This document shows, one piece after another, positions 1 to 10,401 of a stretch of 64,000 nt of DNA; the first letter of the stretch is position 1, and every line of letters starts with the position of its first letter. Both the position numbers and the translations under genes were made by a program. This DNA is from Miscanthus floridulus. Lineage: Eukaryota > Streptophyta > Magnoliopsida > Poales > Poaceae. The stretch is from the NCBI RefSeq assembly GCF_019320115.1, contig NC_089591.1, positions 22,422,502 through 22,486,501 on the forward strand, in the 5' to 3' direction. Below the pieces are notes generated by a model. It was not told where the DNA came from. It saw only the letters and a list, made by a program, of their open reading frames with translations, and did no database searches.

Positions 1-1187
1 GGATGTTCAGGGCGACATGGTAGGACGGCTGTATTATAGCATTGTCTTGTCGATATGAATATTTGAGATTTCACAGGGAATCTCCTTTGTGCTGATTCGA
101 ACGTCAAACAAGTACTTTGTTTCAAATTCTCAATTAATTAGGCTCATGTTTATTTTATACTTTATACTCTAAAAAAACATTCATTTGTCGGACAAATCAT
201 AAGTCGCGTGCAGCTAACCGGATATGGCTACTGTGTTGTATAGAGGAAATATTTAACGGCTGATTAGGAGGAAAATGTATATAGTTCGAAGGTTGTAAGG
301 AATGAATGTTTGTCACTTGTCTGAAACTGTGAACACTCTGCACAAGTGTATATCAATGGTTGATGTGTCACCCTTCTATATACTACTAGTAGTATTTTTT
401 CAATCCACGTGCTCTACGGCCTTTGTTGTCAACTCGCCGTTTCTTCTCGTCTCGCCGTCACAATAACATGGAACGCTCAAGTTAATGCTCTTGCAACTAG
501 AATTATTTAGGGGGTTTGCATTGTATTACATAGGCTAGGGCAAGTAATGGCTATTAGTGTCATCTCTTTGACTAACACTTTTGTCTAGTGTTTTTGAGCC
601 TGTAGAAAATTTAGTTAGGCTCGCATTCAACTCAGGGGGAGGTGGGGGTGTGCGCACTAGCAGGAGACGAGTGAGGCCATGCCGTCCCTCGCCAAACGGG
701 AGGTGGGGCCACACTATTTTGGAGGGGTGCAAGTCTGCTCGCATCGGCCAGAGGGAAAGGCAGGTTGTGCCTAGCCAAAGGATGTGTATAGGGGGCTGTT
801 GAGAGGGAGAGAGGAAGGGGAGAAGGATGCCATGGGAGGGTCGAGGATTGCAGGGAGAGAGACAGAAGGTACAAGATAAATGAGAGGGAGAGCTAGGGCC
901 CACTTGATTTTATATGGGTTAGATACTAAGCTGTGGACTACTTTGCTATGTCGAGCCTTAAAAGATTCTATCTCTGCAAATAGATATGTAGAGACAACCC
1001 TTTCAATATGGCCGCATCTATTTATTGTTTTCTAGAGGCCATAATATCCTTTTATTGTCTTCTAAAATCCCTTGTTTCAAAAAACATTTATAGATGGTTG
1101 AGTAAAAATACGGCCTTGAAAATAAAAGCACTTGCCTTCTAAATGTTTTTTAAGTAGTGTACCCCCTCTTGTAAAAAGGCCCAAGTA
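1..1187. other. Non-coding stretch, nothing recognised
   Basis: Mixed AT-rich sequence with a more G-rich block at about 620-900. Short open frames occur on both strands in that block, but they overlap each other, show no domain or conserved motif and have no plausible start context. I see no tRNA, no clear promoter and no link to the repeats further right. It may be unique intergenic DNA or an old, unrecognisable transposon. Confidence 0.5.
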
Positions 1188-1421
1188 CTCCCTCCATCCT
1201 CTGAGAAGTCAAACAAATTTCAACTTTGACTAGATTTGTAGAAAATAGTATTACCATTTGTATCTCTAAATAGAATTAGTATAAAAATATATGATGTCAT
1301 TAATCTAATGATGATTATTTGATATTGTATATCTTAGTATTTTTCATATAGATTTGGTCAAAGTTAAGTTTTTTTTACACCTCGAAGTGCGAGATGTACA
1401 CTTATTTTTGGATAGAGGGAG
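1188..1421. mobile_element. Stowaway-like MITE (Tc1/mariner type)
   Basis: The left end reads CTCCCTCCATCC and the right end GGATAGAGGGAG, imperfect inverted repeats of the classic grass Stowaway terminus. A TA lies immediately left (1186-1187); the right TA is not preserved. The inner flanks are also complementary, with CAACTTTGAC near the left and GGTCAAAGTTAAG near the right, so the roughly 234-bp element would fold into a long hairpin. It has no coding capacity and would depend on a mariner transposase supplied elsewhere. Confidence 0.8.
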
Positions 1422-1568
1422 AGGGCTGAGGTTGAGGCTTTCGTTTGCAACTTGTAAAATCAAAGTGTAGTTTGATGAAAATTAGGTCCTCCCACCTTTC
1501 CTATAAATACAGCCCATGGGACAAATGCAAAGTGGTTTCCCACTTAAAAGGACCGTTAAAGACACCAG
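1422..1568. other. Short spacer, nothing recognised
   Basis: AT-rich spacer between the MITE and repeat copy A. A TATAAATA word at about 1501-1508 is the only promoter-like string and has no gene after it. Confidence 0.4.
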
Positions 1569-2692
1569 TGAAAGGTCCTAAATGGCTAGAGGGGGGTTGA
1601 ATAGCCTATAAAAAATTTCTACAACAACATTAACACAAATAGGCATCACACGTCTAACCCACAACCGGGTGCCGCACAACCAAAACATGATGGGATCCAC
1701 AAGCCATGAGTAATCCACTAGAGTTGCTTTTCATGATCTCCCATGGGGAAGGCACAAGAACCCCTCACAATCCATCGATCGGAGCCAGAGACAAAGACCA
1801 CCCTCCGCTCAACGATCCTCGCTCCTCTAAGCCATCTAGGTGTCGGCAAACATCAAGAGTAACAAGAGAAATCCGCAGCGAAACACAATCACTAAGTGCC
1901 TCTAGATGCAATCACTCAAGCAATGCACTTGGATGCTCTCCAATCTCACCAAATGATGAATCAATCAAGTAAGATGAGTTAGAGAGGAATGGCTATGCTC
2001 ACTAGGTTGTATTTTCAATAGAAATAGCCAAGAGAGTGAGCCCAAGCCAGCCAACCACCTTTTATAGCCTTCCAACGAAATAAAACCATTAGGCACAAAA
2101 GGGGGCCTCTGCGTGATGACCGGACGAGCCGGTTGGGATGACCAGATGCCCTACACTGGGTCCGGTCACGCAGATGCTGCCACGTATCCCCCGCGTTTAA
2201 CTCCAGCCACTCGATCCCAATGGCTAATTCCATCGTGCACATGCAGTTAAGTGATGACCGGACGCGACACAGCATGACCAAACGCACCCGCAGAGGGTCC
2301 AGTCACGTGCGCGTCCCATGCCAACACGCCAATCAATCAGACTCGATATTAAATGACCGAACTCCCGCCCACGTTGAGTCCGGTCCAACATAGAGAGGTT
2401 CTAGAGCCGCATTTTCACGATCAGACGCGTCCGCTCGGTGATGACCGGACTCGGCCAGAGTCTAGTCCTCACTAGAGCCGCGCACCTACGTCACGTCACC
2501 GAGATCAGACACAGGAACAGTGTTCCCAGCGTGTCTGGTCACGCTCCTTCACTAGGGTACGATCATGGACCCGAGGCCGCGCCTTCTCGTTTAAGGTGAC
2601 TAGACTCACCCGCATAGGGTCTGGTCCCTTCAGGACCAGAGTTCGGTCACACCAGAACTCCTTTTCTTCTCCAACTTCTCCACCCTTGTTCC
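1569..2692. repeat. Unclassified interspersed repeat, copy A
   Basis: Starts TGAAAGGTCC followed by GGCTAGA, a G run and TGAATAGCC, the same start as copy B at 2964. Relative to copy B it lacks about 400 bp just inside the start: the sequence jumps from TTCTACAACAACATTAACAC to AAATAGGCATCACACG, which in copy B are separated by 3015-3440. The second half (2110-2640) is dense in GACCGGAC/GTCCGGTC-like words. It has no credible coding content. It could be an LTR or LTR fragment of an unidentified retroelement; I cannot assign the family. Confidence 0.6.
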
Positions 2693-2960
2693 CACTACTA
2701 GGAATATCCACTTTCATGACGAACAACTTTCATCACTTAAGGAGCCAAATTTGTCATAATTTTAGTTTTGTGACGAATTTATGACAAAAAATGGTTCGTC
2801 ATAAAAGTCACGTCATACTTAAACTTCCATGATGAATCTAAAAATTTGTCATAGAAGTGGATAGATCTATGACGAAAAACTAACCGTCATAGAATTGTTT
2901 TGGCATGCATAGCAGGGGGCAGCCACGTTGGCGGGTGCTTTCATTGGAGATACTTTCCAC
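2693..2960. mobile_element. CACTA-like transposon terminus (single end)
   Basis: Begins CACTACTAGGAAT, matching the CACTA inverted-repeat terminus, and is followed by subterminal ATGACGAA/TTCGTCAT words in both orientations (about 2716, 2770, 2793, 2838, 2868 and 2886). Arrays of short subterminal repeats next to the terminus are typical of CACTA (En/Spm) elements, where they bind transposase. No matching right terminus (AGTAGTG) is seen before copy B begins, so this is one end of a deleted element or a rearranged non-autonomous derivative. The right boundary is approximate. Confidence 0.6.
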
Positions 2961-2963
2961 GTG

Positions 2964-4317
2964 TGAAAGGTCCTAATGGCTAGATGGGGGTGAATAGCCT
3001 ATAAAAATTTCTACAATAACACTAAGCAAAGCGGTTAGACAAATATGAGGTGAAGCAATTCTTGTGCTAGCCTCCTAAAAATACAAGCCACCTACCATAA
3101 TTTTAGTTACTGTAGTCTCTAAGCACACAACGCTAGGTCACTACCACTAAGTTAGTAAGCTCTCAAAGACTAACTAAAGAGCCTCACTAACCACTAGACC
3201 TGACACAAGCTAGCTCACAAAACTAATTACACTAAAGAGCTTAGCTACACTAGGAATATAAATACAAAGGTGAGGTAGTGAGATTATACCGATGTGGCAA
3301 GCATGATCAATCAATCAATCACAAGAGAACCAATGAAATCCCCTAGACAAGATGACACAATGATTTATCCCCGAGGTTCACTTGTTTGCCGGCAAGCTAC
3401 GTCCTCATTGTAGCAATTCACCCACTTGGAGGTTCACACGCTAATAGGCATCACACGCCTACACTGCAATCTGGTGCCTACACAACCAACATAAGATGGA
3501 GATCTACAAGCTACAAGCAATCCACTAGAGTACCTTTTGGCTCTCTGTCGGAGAAAGGTCAACAATCCCTCACAATCACCACGATCGGAGCCAGAGACAA
3601 TCACCTTCCTTCGCTCGACGATCCTCGCTGCACCAAGCCATCTAGGTGGCGCCAACCACCAAGAGAAACAAGTGAAACTCACAGCGAAACACAATCACCA
3701 AGTGCCTCTAGATGCAATCACTCAAGCAATACACTTGGATTCACTCCCAATCTCACAAAGATGATGAATCAATGATGGAGATGAGTGAGAGGGCTTTGGC
3801 TAAGCTTACAAGGTTGCTATGTCAATGAAAATAGGCCAAGAGAGTTAGCTAGAGCCGGCCATGGGGCTTAAATAGAAGCCCCTAGGAAATAGAGCCATTA
3901 GGCTCTCACTACAGCTAACTGCGCGGCGACTGGACGCACCGGTCGGTCTGACTAGACGCATGCCTCCTAGCATCCGGTCATGCGATGCAGCGCCACGTGT
4001 TGCCCCCATTCATCTGTAGTCACTCGATCTCAATAGTTGTCTCGCCTGCGCTTGCACTTAAGTCACGACCGAACGCACCCGATGGGCGACCAGACGCACC
4101 ATCATTGCATCAGATCAAGCAAGCGCCCGAGCACCCAACATTGCGACCGGACATGCCACTAAGTCAACCTGACTCGCACCCAAGCCAAGTCCGATCACTT
4201 CTAGTAAGCACCTAAGAGGGGTTTTCGTGACCGGGTGCGTCAGGTCAACACCAACCGGATGCCGCACCTAGTCCGATCACCTCCTTGCGGCCAAGTTAGT
4301 CACCAGTGCCCTTGCGT
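2964..4317. repeat. Unclassified interspersed repeat, copy B (longest copy)
   Basis: Same TGAAAGGTCC start as copy A, without the 400-bp gap. An inner part (about 3385-3780) contains the CAATCACC...GGAGCCAGAGACAATCACC block also present in copies A and C. The right half (about 3910-4270) is rich in GACCGGACGC-like and ACCGGTC words in alternating orientation. Short open frames occur but differ between copies, so I do not regard them as genes. The right boundary is set where the AAGCACACACTAGGTCAC segment starts again. Confidence 0.6.
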
Positions 4318-4758
4318 CTAAGCACACACTAGGTCACTACCACTAAGTTAGTGAGCTCTCAAAGACTAACTAAAGAGCCTCACTAACCACTAGACCCAAC
4401 ATAAGCTAGCTCTTAAAACTAATTACACTAAAGAGCTTAGCTACACTAGGAATGTAAATACAAAGGTGAGGTAGTGAGATTATACCGACAGTGGCAAGTG
4501 ATGATCAATCAATCAATCATAAGAGAACCAATGAAATCCTCTAGACAAGATGACACAATGATTTATCCCCGAGGTTCACTTGCTTGCCGGCAAGCTACGT
4601 CCTCAGTTGTAGCTATTCACCCACTTGGAGGTTCACGCGCTAATAGGCATCACACGCCTAACCTACAATTGGGTGCCGCACAACTAACATAAGATGGGGA
4701 TCCACAAGCTACGAGCAATCCACTAGAGTACCTTTTGGCTCTCCTTTGGTGAAAGGTC
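4318..4758. repeat. Unclassified repeat, copy C, left part
   Basis: Repeats copy B from its internal AAGCACAC...TAGGTCAC segment (3120 onward) and runs to 4758, where element 1 interrupts it inside the words GGTGAAAGGTC. The same repeat resumes at 33415 and again at 40730, so copy C is one repeat split by two retrotransposons. Joining the pieces in order reproduces the order seen in uninterrupted copy B. Confidence 0.75.
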
Positions 4759-4763
4759 AAGAA
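4759..4763. repeat. Target-site duplication of element 1, left
   Basis: AAGAA immediately left of the element 1 LTR; the identical AAGAA follows the right LTR at 33415-33419. Five base pairs is the normal Ty3/gypsy duplication length. Confidence 0.9.
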
Positions 4764-7700
4764 TGTCGCAGAACCGACCAATTTATAAGAGTACAAGTAC
4801 AATGGCAGCCCGCAAGCGGTCGCACTGTCATACTTGAACCCATATAAACCCGGTAGTCCATCGAGTACCACGACGGGTCTCGATAAACGATTTACAACAA
4901 CCAAGATTGTACATGATTCAACATACATGTCACATATTACATAAAGTTCACAGATACATTTCCATCATCAGAGTATGAAACAAAGTTATTACAAACCAAG
5001 TTTGATAGATAAAAGCGGAAGCAAATTAAGTTTGAAAGTAGCATTTGCCAACATAGTTTGATACAGTGCCAACATACGATCTCAATCCACAAAAGCATGT
5101 AAAGGGATTAATAAAGAAGCCTGCCCAAGGCTTACTCCTCATCCACATCGGGATAGAAGCAACTCTTGCAATAACCATGATACACAGTGCCATCTGCAAC
5201 AATGGGAAAATAAACCTTGAGTACGAAAAGGTACTCAGCTAGACTTACCCATCATAAACCAGAAATAAAATGACTCCAAGGATCATGCAAGGCCGTATAA
5301 GTGGATATAGCTTGACAACATTTTGCATAAAAAGCGATTAACTCAGTTATACAATTATAATTCTGTTATCAAGTTAATTATGACTATCCATCTCTAAATT
5401 AGCAACTATCCTATGCCAAACATGTGGTATATCATTTTAAGAGCATACAATAGTAACAATAGTAGGTATTGTAATTCCATGTTTATCCGAACCATAATAT
5501 TCCATAGTACAGTTACTACGATGTTAGGGCTAGCCAAGTTTCTCACTATCTGGGAGAGACGGCGATTCGAATCGATTTCAACCAGCTGGGAATTTATTCC
5601 TAACACAAACCCTAGGCAGACCAGATCAATAGTCACCTTAGGTCACCTTTGGTACAACTCAAGTACACATTTCACTGGATTCGCCCAGTGCTGCACAATC
5701 AGGGACAACCAAATGCCAGGACGTTCAAGCCCAGCTCGCCCTTAGGCTTAGTCTGGCTCCCCACACATCCTTACTACCATCCAGAGTGCACACTCTTATA
5801 GAGCGGGGCCTAGCCTAAGTTGAGCTACTCGGCTTTGTGGTCGGAATGAGTTATCCGGCCAGCTAAGTGATAGGCATGCGTTCAATCTTGTCAGAAGTGC
5901 CAATAACGGTACGATCCTTAATCGACACAGATGGAATCACATGAGTCAACCTACTATAGACTCCGCCCGACCTTGATTTACTTTTACCCCATGATTCTTT
6001 TTCACGATAGAAAATATAGTCAACCGTGCTTCGGTATCCACCTATATCTCGCAGATGACAGGAAATCACCCGACTTCTACCAGTCTAAGCATGGCTAAGC
6101 ATATATTCGAATCCTAGACCTAAATAGGGTTAAAGGTGGTATTTTTGGACAAGGAATTCATATACATCAAGTGGTTCCAATCAACTCTTATAACCTAATG
6201 CATCAATCATAAATGACTCAAGTATTATTTTGTAAAATACTAGAAGACTTAGAATGCTCCGGGGCTTGCCTTTCAGAAAGAAAGTGGGGCGGTGGTCGAG
6301 GCACTCCAGAAGCTCTTCCGGGCTCTACTCCTCGCCTTCGGGAGCTGCGGCTTGAGGAATCTCCTGCTAGTCCCCTTCCTCTCCTTCGTTGAACTCCAGC
6401 AACGTTATCTCCTCTGTCGATCCTAGATGCATGAGTATGGCATAAGATATTACAAATGCATACATGTTGACAAGTATAGTATGGTGATACATGATGAATG
6501 GATTCTTGTAATCTTTCTTAACAACATGGTATTAAAGTAATAACAAGTGCATCACATTTTACTGAGTATGTGCATATCTCTTCTTGATTATTTAATCAAC
6601 TACTTCAACAATGCATTTACAATATCACAAAACAACAGCTACTTGTTTTACTCATAACTGAAGTTCTACTTATCCAAATGTGGTGATCTTGGACTTTCTG
6701 GAAAGCTTATAAAGTTATCTGCAACTTTCCTTTAATACTCTTACTGTGATTCAAGAGCTATATAGGGTAAACAATTCATTCAATCAAATCTGTCCAGAAA
6801 GTAAACCTTTCGGACAGCAAACTTGTAACAGCTAGAACTCAAAAACCCTAAGTCCTATGGTTGTGAAAATTTAACACAAGGTAGATTAGTAAGTTACCTA
6901 CAACTTTGTTATTAACAAGGTTTACAGTAGAGACCATTATCCATACAAAATCATCCACACAATCAAAACTATACATGCAGTCTTGTATTTGAATGATAAA
7001 GCGATAATTAGTTATTTGTATACAATCAATGGCTTCTAAGCCTTACCATTGACATCAACAGTTACTATGCATCATAAGAACCATAGAAAACATCATGCTT
7101 AATCACAATCTAATTATTTTAAATGCCCTTATTAATTTAATTAAATAATTAGGGTAAATAATAAACATATACTAAAGATACATCATAAATTCTCAAAAAT
7201 TTACAGTGGCTTACTATTACTACCAATAGACTAGTATAAAAGTTTTATGCCATTTTACAAAGCAAAACATCCTATGCAAAAATGATAAGGCATAAAGGCT
7301 TAAAATAGCATAAATAGGAAACCTCAGTGAAAAGTGTCAATCAATAGATTTTATATTTTTCTTAGCATCCATATGTTACTAGGACAACCTCCAATAAATT
7401 TCATGAGTATTGGATTCATAAATAATTTATAAAAAATCACACATGGATCTCCTACTTATAAAAGGAAAATCTATAGCTAAAAATCTATTCATGCACTGAC
7501 CCTCAAATTTTTACCAAAGATTATACTTGTCATGAACAGCTCACCACATTATTTTCATAATTTTTGGAGCATAGGAACTCTAGATATAAATTAAACAAGT
7601 TTTCATACATTTAAAAACACATTTCAAGTTTCATTTTAAATTTTCCAGAAACTCTACTACAAATGCTAATATCATATTTTTCATAAATACTACACTTCCT

Positions 7701-9584
7701 AAGAAACACTACAAAATTTGGTTCACCAATTTTGGATCTCTATAGCTCAACTTATCAATTTTCAAAGTTGCACACAAAAACAGGAACAAATGAACTAGCC
7801 TACTATACTATAGTCACTGACAGGCGAGACTCGCTGTCAGTCAACCCCACACGTCAGTGAAACAAAAACAGGGCATGGCGCTGCATTGACGCGATTCGGC
7901 CACATCTCGTCGCCGGTGAGTCCTCCGGCAGAGGCAAGTGGACCTACGTGATCTATAGAGCAAACCATGTCAGGTGACCTAGGTGGTGGCAGTGCAGGTG
8001 TGGTGGAGCGTGCTCGTCGCCGGCCATGGCGGCACGGCGGCGCTGCTCTACGGTGCGTCGGTCATCACCGGCCATGGTGAAGCCAGGCGAGGCGCACAAC
8101 AGCATCACGGTGACCTAGTGACGCTATTTCAACCACATAAGACCGACAAAAAAGCTCTGACGAGCTCCGGCCACGGCGTGGTGGCGTGCAGGTGAGAACG
8201 CGGCGGCGTGGGTCACCGTGTTCTGCGCCGGCGAGACAACTAACTGGCGGTAACACCACAACACAAGCTAACCCCTATCCTAACCAAGCCCTAATGCCAA
8301 TAACCGAAAGAAAAGCATGCGTGAGCCAAGTGGTGGCGAGTTTGCCGTGGAAGCGGCCATGGTGGCTAAGATTTCTAGCGAGAGGGGAAAAGGCGAATAC
8401 GCCCTCACCGAAGCTCTATTGACGTAGCGAATACGTCGAGGCGGTGGAGGTGGACGTGGCGTAGCTATGGGTGAGATGGAGATGATGGCGGTGCGGTGGA
8501 GCGCACGTGAGGCGATGGCGGAGGTGATGCTGTGCTCGGTGGCGAGGCTGCGCTGCTACGAACGGTGAAGGAGGAGGCAGAGAATTGAAAATGTGAGCGC
8601 GGGGATGGAGCGGCTGAGTGCGGGATGCGATATAGTGCGCTCTGGCCCAACACGGCTACGCTGGGCAGGACGCCTGATGACGCGTGGCCTCCACCGGCTC
8701 CATGCTGACGTTCATGCGCTGGCGATGGTCGGCCACTATTGGTCATCATCAGAGGTGAGTGATCCGGCCTGATAGTGTGAATTGACAGAGCTCGATCTCC
8801 TAAACCGTGAGGAATTAGCACCAACGATCTAAACCAAACTTGTAGCCCTATGTACTAGCTAGAATTCTTATTTAAGGATCAAGGCCTAATTCTCAATGGT
8901 TAGTGAGTAAAATCATCTCAAAGTGGAGCCTATCAGACTGTCAGCGTAAGAAGACTTAGAAAATGCAAGGAAATTGATGATTCTTCTGAGCCTAATTCAA
9001 GCATGTTAGGAGCTAAAACCAGTATATGACCCAAAAATAAAAGTTGTTCCTCTTTTCAAATACTACAACTTTGCTTTAGTGACCATCTCCATGCAAGGTC
9101 TCTATCATATGGTTCAAACTTGGTCAAACACCTTACATTCAAAAGATGGCTTATACATGAACTAGGACTTAGTGACCTATTTAGCCCTAACCATGAATAC
9201 CAAAGTTGTTCATAATGATCTTATAAACATGTTTAAGCTATTTGCAAGGTCACACAATCATTTCATGCATTGGTTACACATAGAGCTTCCTAGTTCAACA
9301 CACATAGCATCACTTAAGTACTTGATTAGATAAAATGATCTTCATGAACATTGTTCCACTAGTCATCATGAGTGTAGCTAATATGTTTTAGTGGCTCACA
9401 TCCATCCTTTACATGTGTTCACTCATGATCATATGCATATATATAGTGAAACATAAAATAACAAGCAATGTTGCATTTGTTTCAATCACATGTTTCAATT
9501 ATAAAAGCTCAAATATGAATGCTTAATGCTCATGCTCATGCAATGCAAGTCAATTTATGCAAGGCTAACACCTAGGGTGTTACA
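4764..9584 (-). repeat. Element 1 3' LTR (4,821 bp)
   Basis: On the plus strand it begins TGTCGCAGAACC and ends GTGTTACA, so on the element strand it runs TGTAACACC to TCTGCGACA. It aligns along its whole length with 28652-33414. A GC-rich island (about 7,820-8,720) lies 0.9-1.8 kb from the LTR start in element orientation and recurs in the other LTR and in the related LTR of element 3. Relative to the partner it holds about 60 extra bases near 6055-6113. Open frames here are not shared in frame with the other LTR and are not counted as genes. Confidence 0.9.
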
Positions 9585-9592
9585 ACCCCTCC
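9585..9592 (-). promoter_or_regulatory. Polypurine tract of element 1, split by element 2
   Basis: ACCCCTCC here and the continuing CCTCCCCCTTAT at 21996-22007 give, on the minus strand, a run AAGGGGGAGGGG directly before the 3' LTR. This is where plus-strand DNA synthesis would be primed. Element 2 entered within the run, and the CCTCC part is its target duplication. Confidence 0.8.
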
Positions 9593-10359
9593 TGTTGACA
9601 CCATTTTTTGCACTGTGTCAAAATGATCAGAGTGGGCTAATCGGTAGGAGGAAAGTTACTGTATATGCTGACAGCCAATGAAAATTAGCTTGTAAAGATG
9701 GTTGCCGATGAATGGTGGTGATCGATGGAAAGGTTGATTTAGACTCGGGCATTGCCGATAAGGTTGGAGATGTTATTGTCGATGCCGATGAAGGAAGGCT
9801 TGAAGACTACTGTCAATGAAACAGGAAGTATGCCGATGGAAAGGAGGTCGGTGAGATTTCCATCGTAATTGAGGCGGACAGGGAAATAGATAGGACTTGA
9901 TTTCCTTTTCTATATTTGTTAGAGTATGATTCATATAAGAGTCACATGTTTCCTTAGATATGGACTTGGTGTCCTAGTTGTATTTGGTTATGTCTCTTTA
10001 GATCAGGGTATAAATATAGATTGAGGGGCAATGTAATAAAGAATCAATCAATATCAAAACCAATTTTTACTCCTATTTGCATCTACTTACTTTTTGGTGA
10101 CTTCGTCAATTTGCATATTTTTCCTTTTTATGAGTTCTCATTGATTCGGCGAGTTGCATAGCTTCAGTGCAACCTTCGGCGATTCTCGAGTTCCGTGTGA
10201 GTACCTCTTGGCCGTGACTTCCGGGCGTATCGCTGTTGTCAGGACCAAAGTGCTCGTATCTTCATCCTTGTCGATTAACAGGTCAAATCGACTGGCACGC
10301 TTTGGATATCGATTCGGGTATTAACCCTTTGTGTTTGCAGATCCACTTTTGCATCAACA
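9593..10359 (+). repeat. Element 2 5' LTR (767 bp)
   Basis: TGTTGACACC to GCATCAACA, nearly identical to 21230-21995. A TATAAATATAG string at about 10010-10020 is a plausible core promoter, placing transcription start near 10040-10050. GCCGATG/ATCGGT words occur at about 9640, 9703, 9760, 9782 and 9832. Confidence 0.9.
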
Positions 10360-10366
10360 CATCTTT

Positions 10367-10385
10367 TGGCACGCCTAGTGGGACC
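10367..10385 (+). promoter_or_regulatory. Element 2 primer-binding site
   Basis: TGGCACGCCTAGTGGGACC lies seven bases after the 5' LTR and starts with TGG, the complement of a tRNA CCA end. The form resembles the GGCGCGCC...GTGGGAC primer sites of Tat-type elements. I cannot name the tRNA with confidence. Confidence 0.65.
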
Positions 10386-10401
10386 AATCAATCCGATCAA
10401 T

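Noticed and set aside
535..903. Overlapping open frames on both strands in a G-rich block
   Set aside because: Several frames overlap on opposite strands, composition is low-complexity (Pro/Ser on one strand, Gly/Arg on the other), and no domain or start context is seen.
8465..8824. Minus-strand open frame in the element 1 LTR GC island (with counterpart around 31960-32555)
   Set aside because: The frame is not kept between the two LTR copies, and the amino-acid pattern is Ser/Pro/Arg-rich as expected from GC-rich non-coding DNA.
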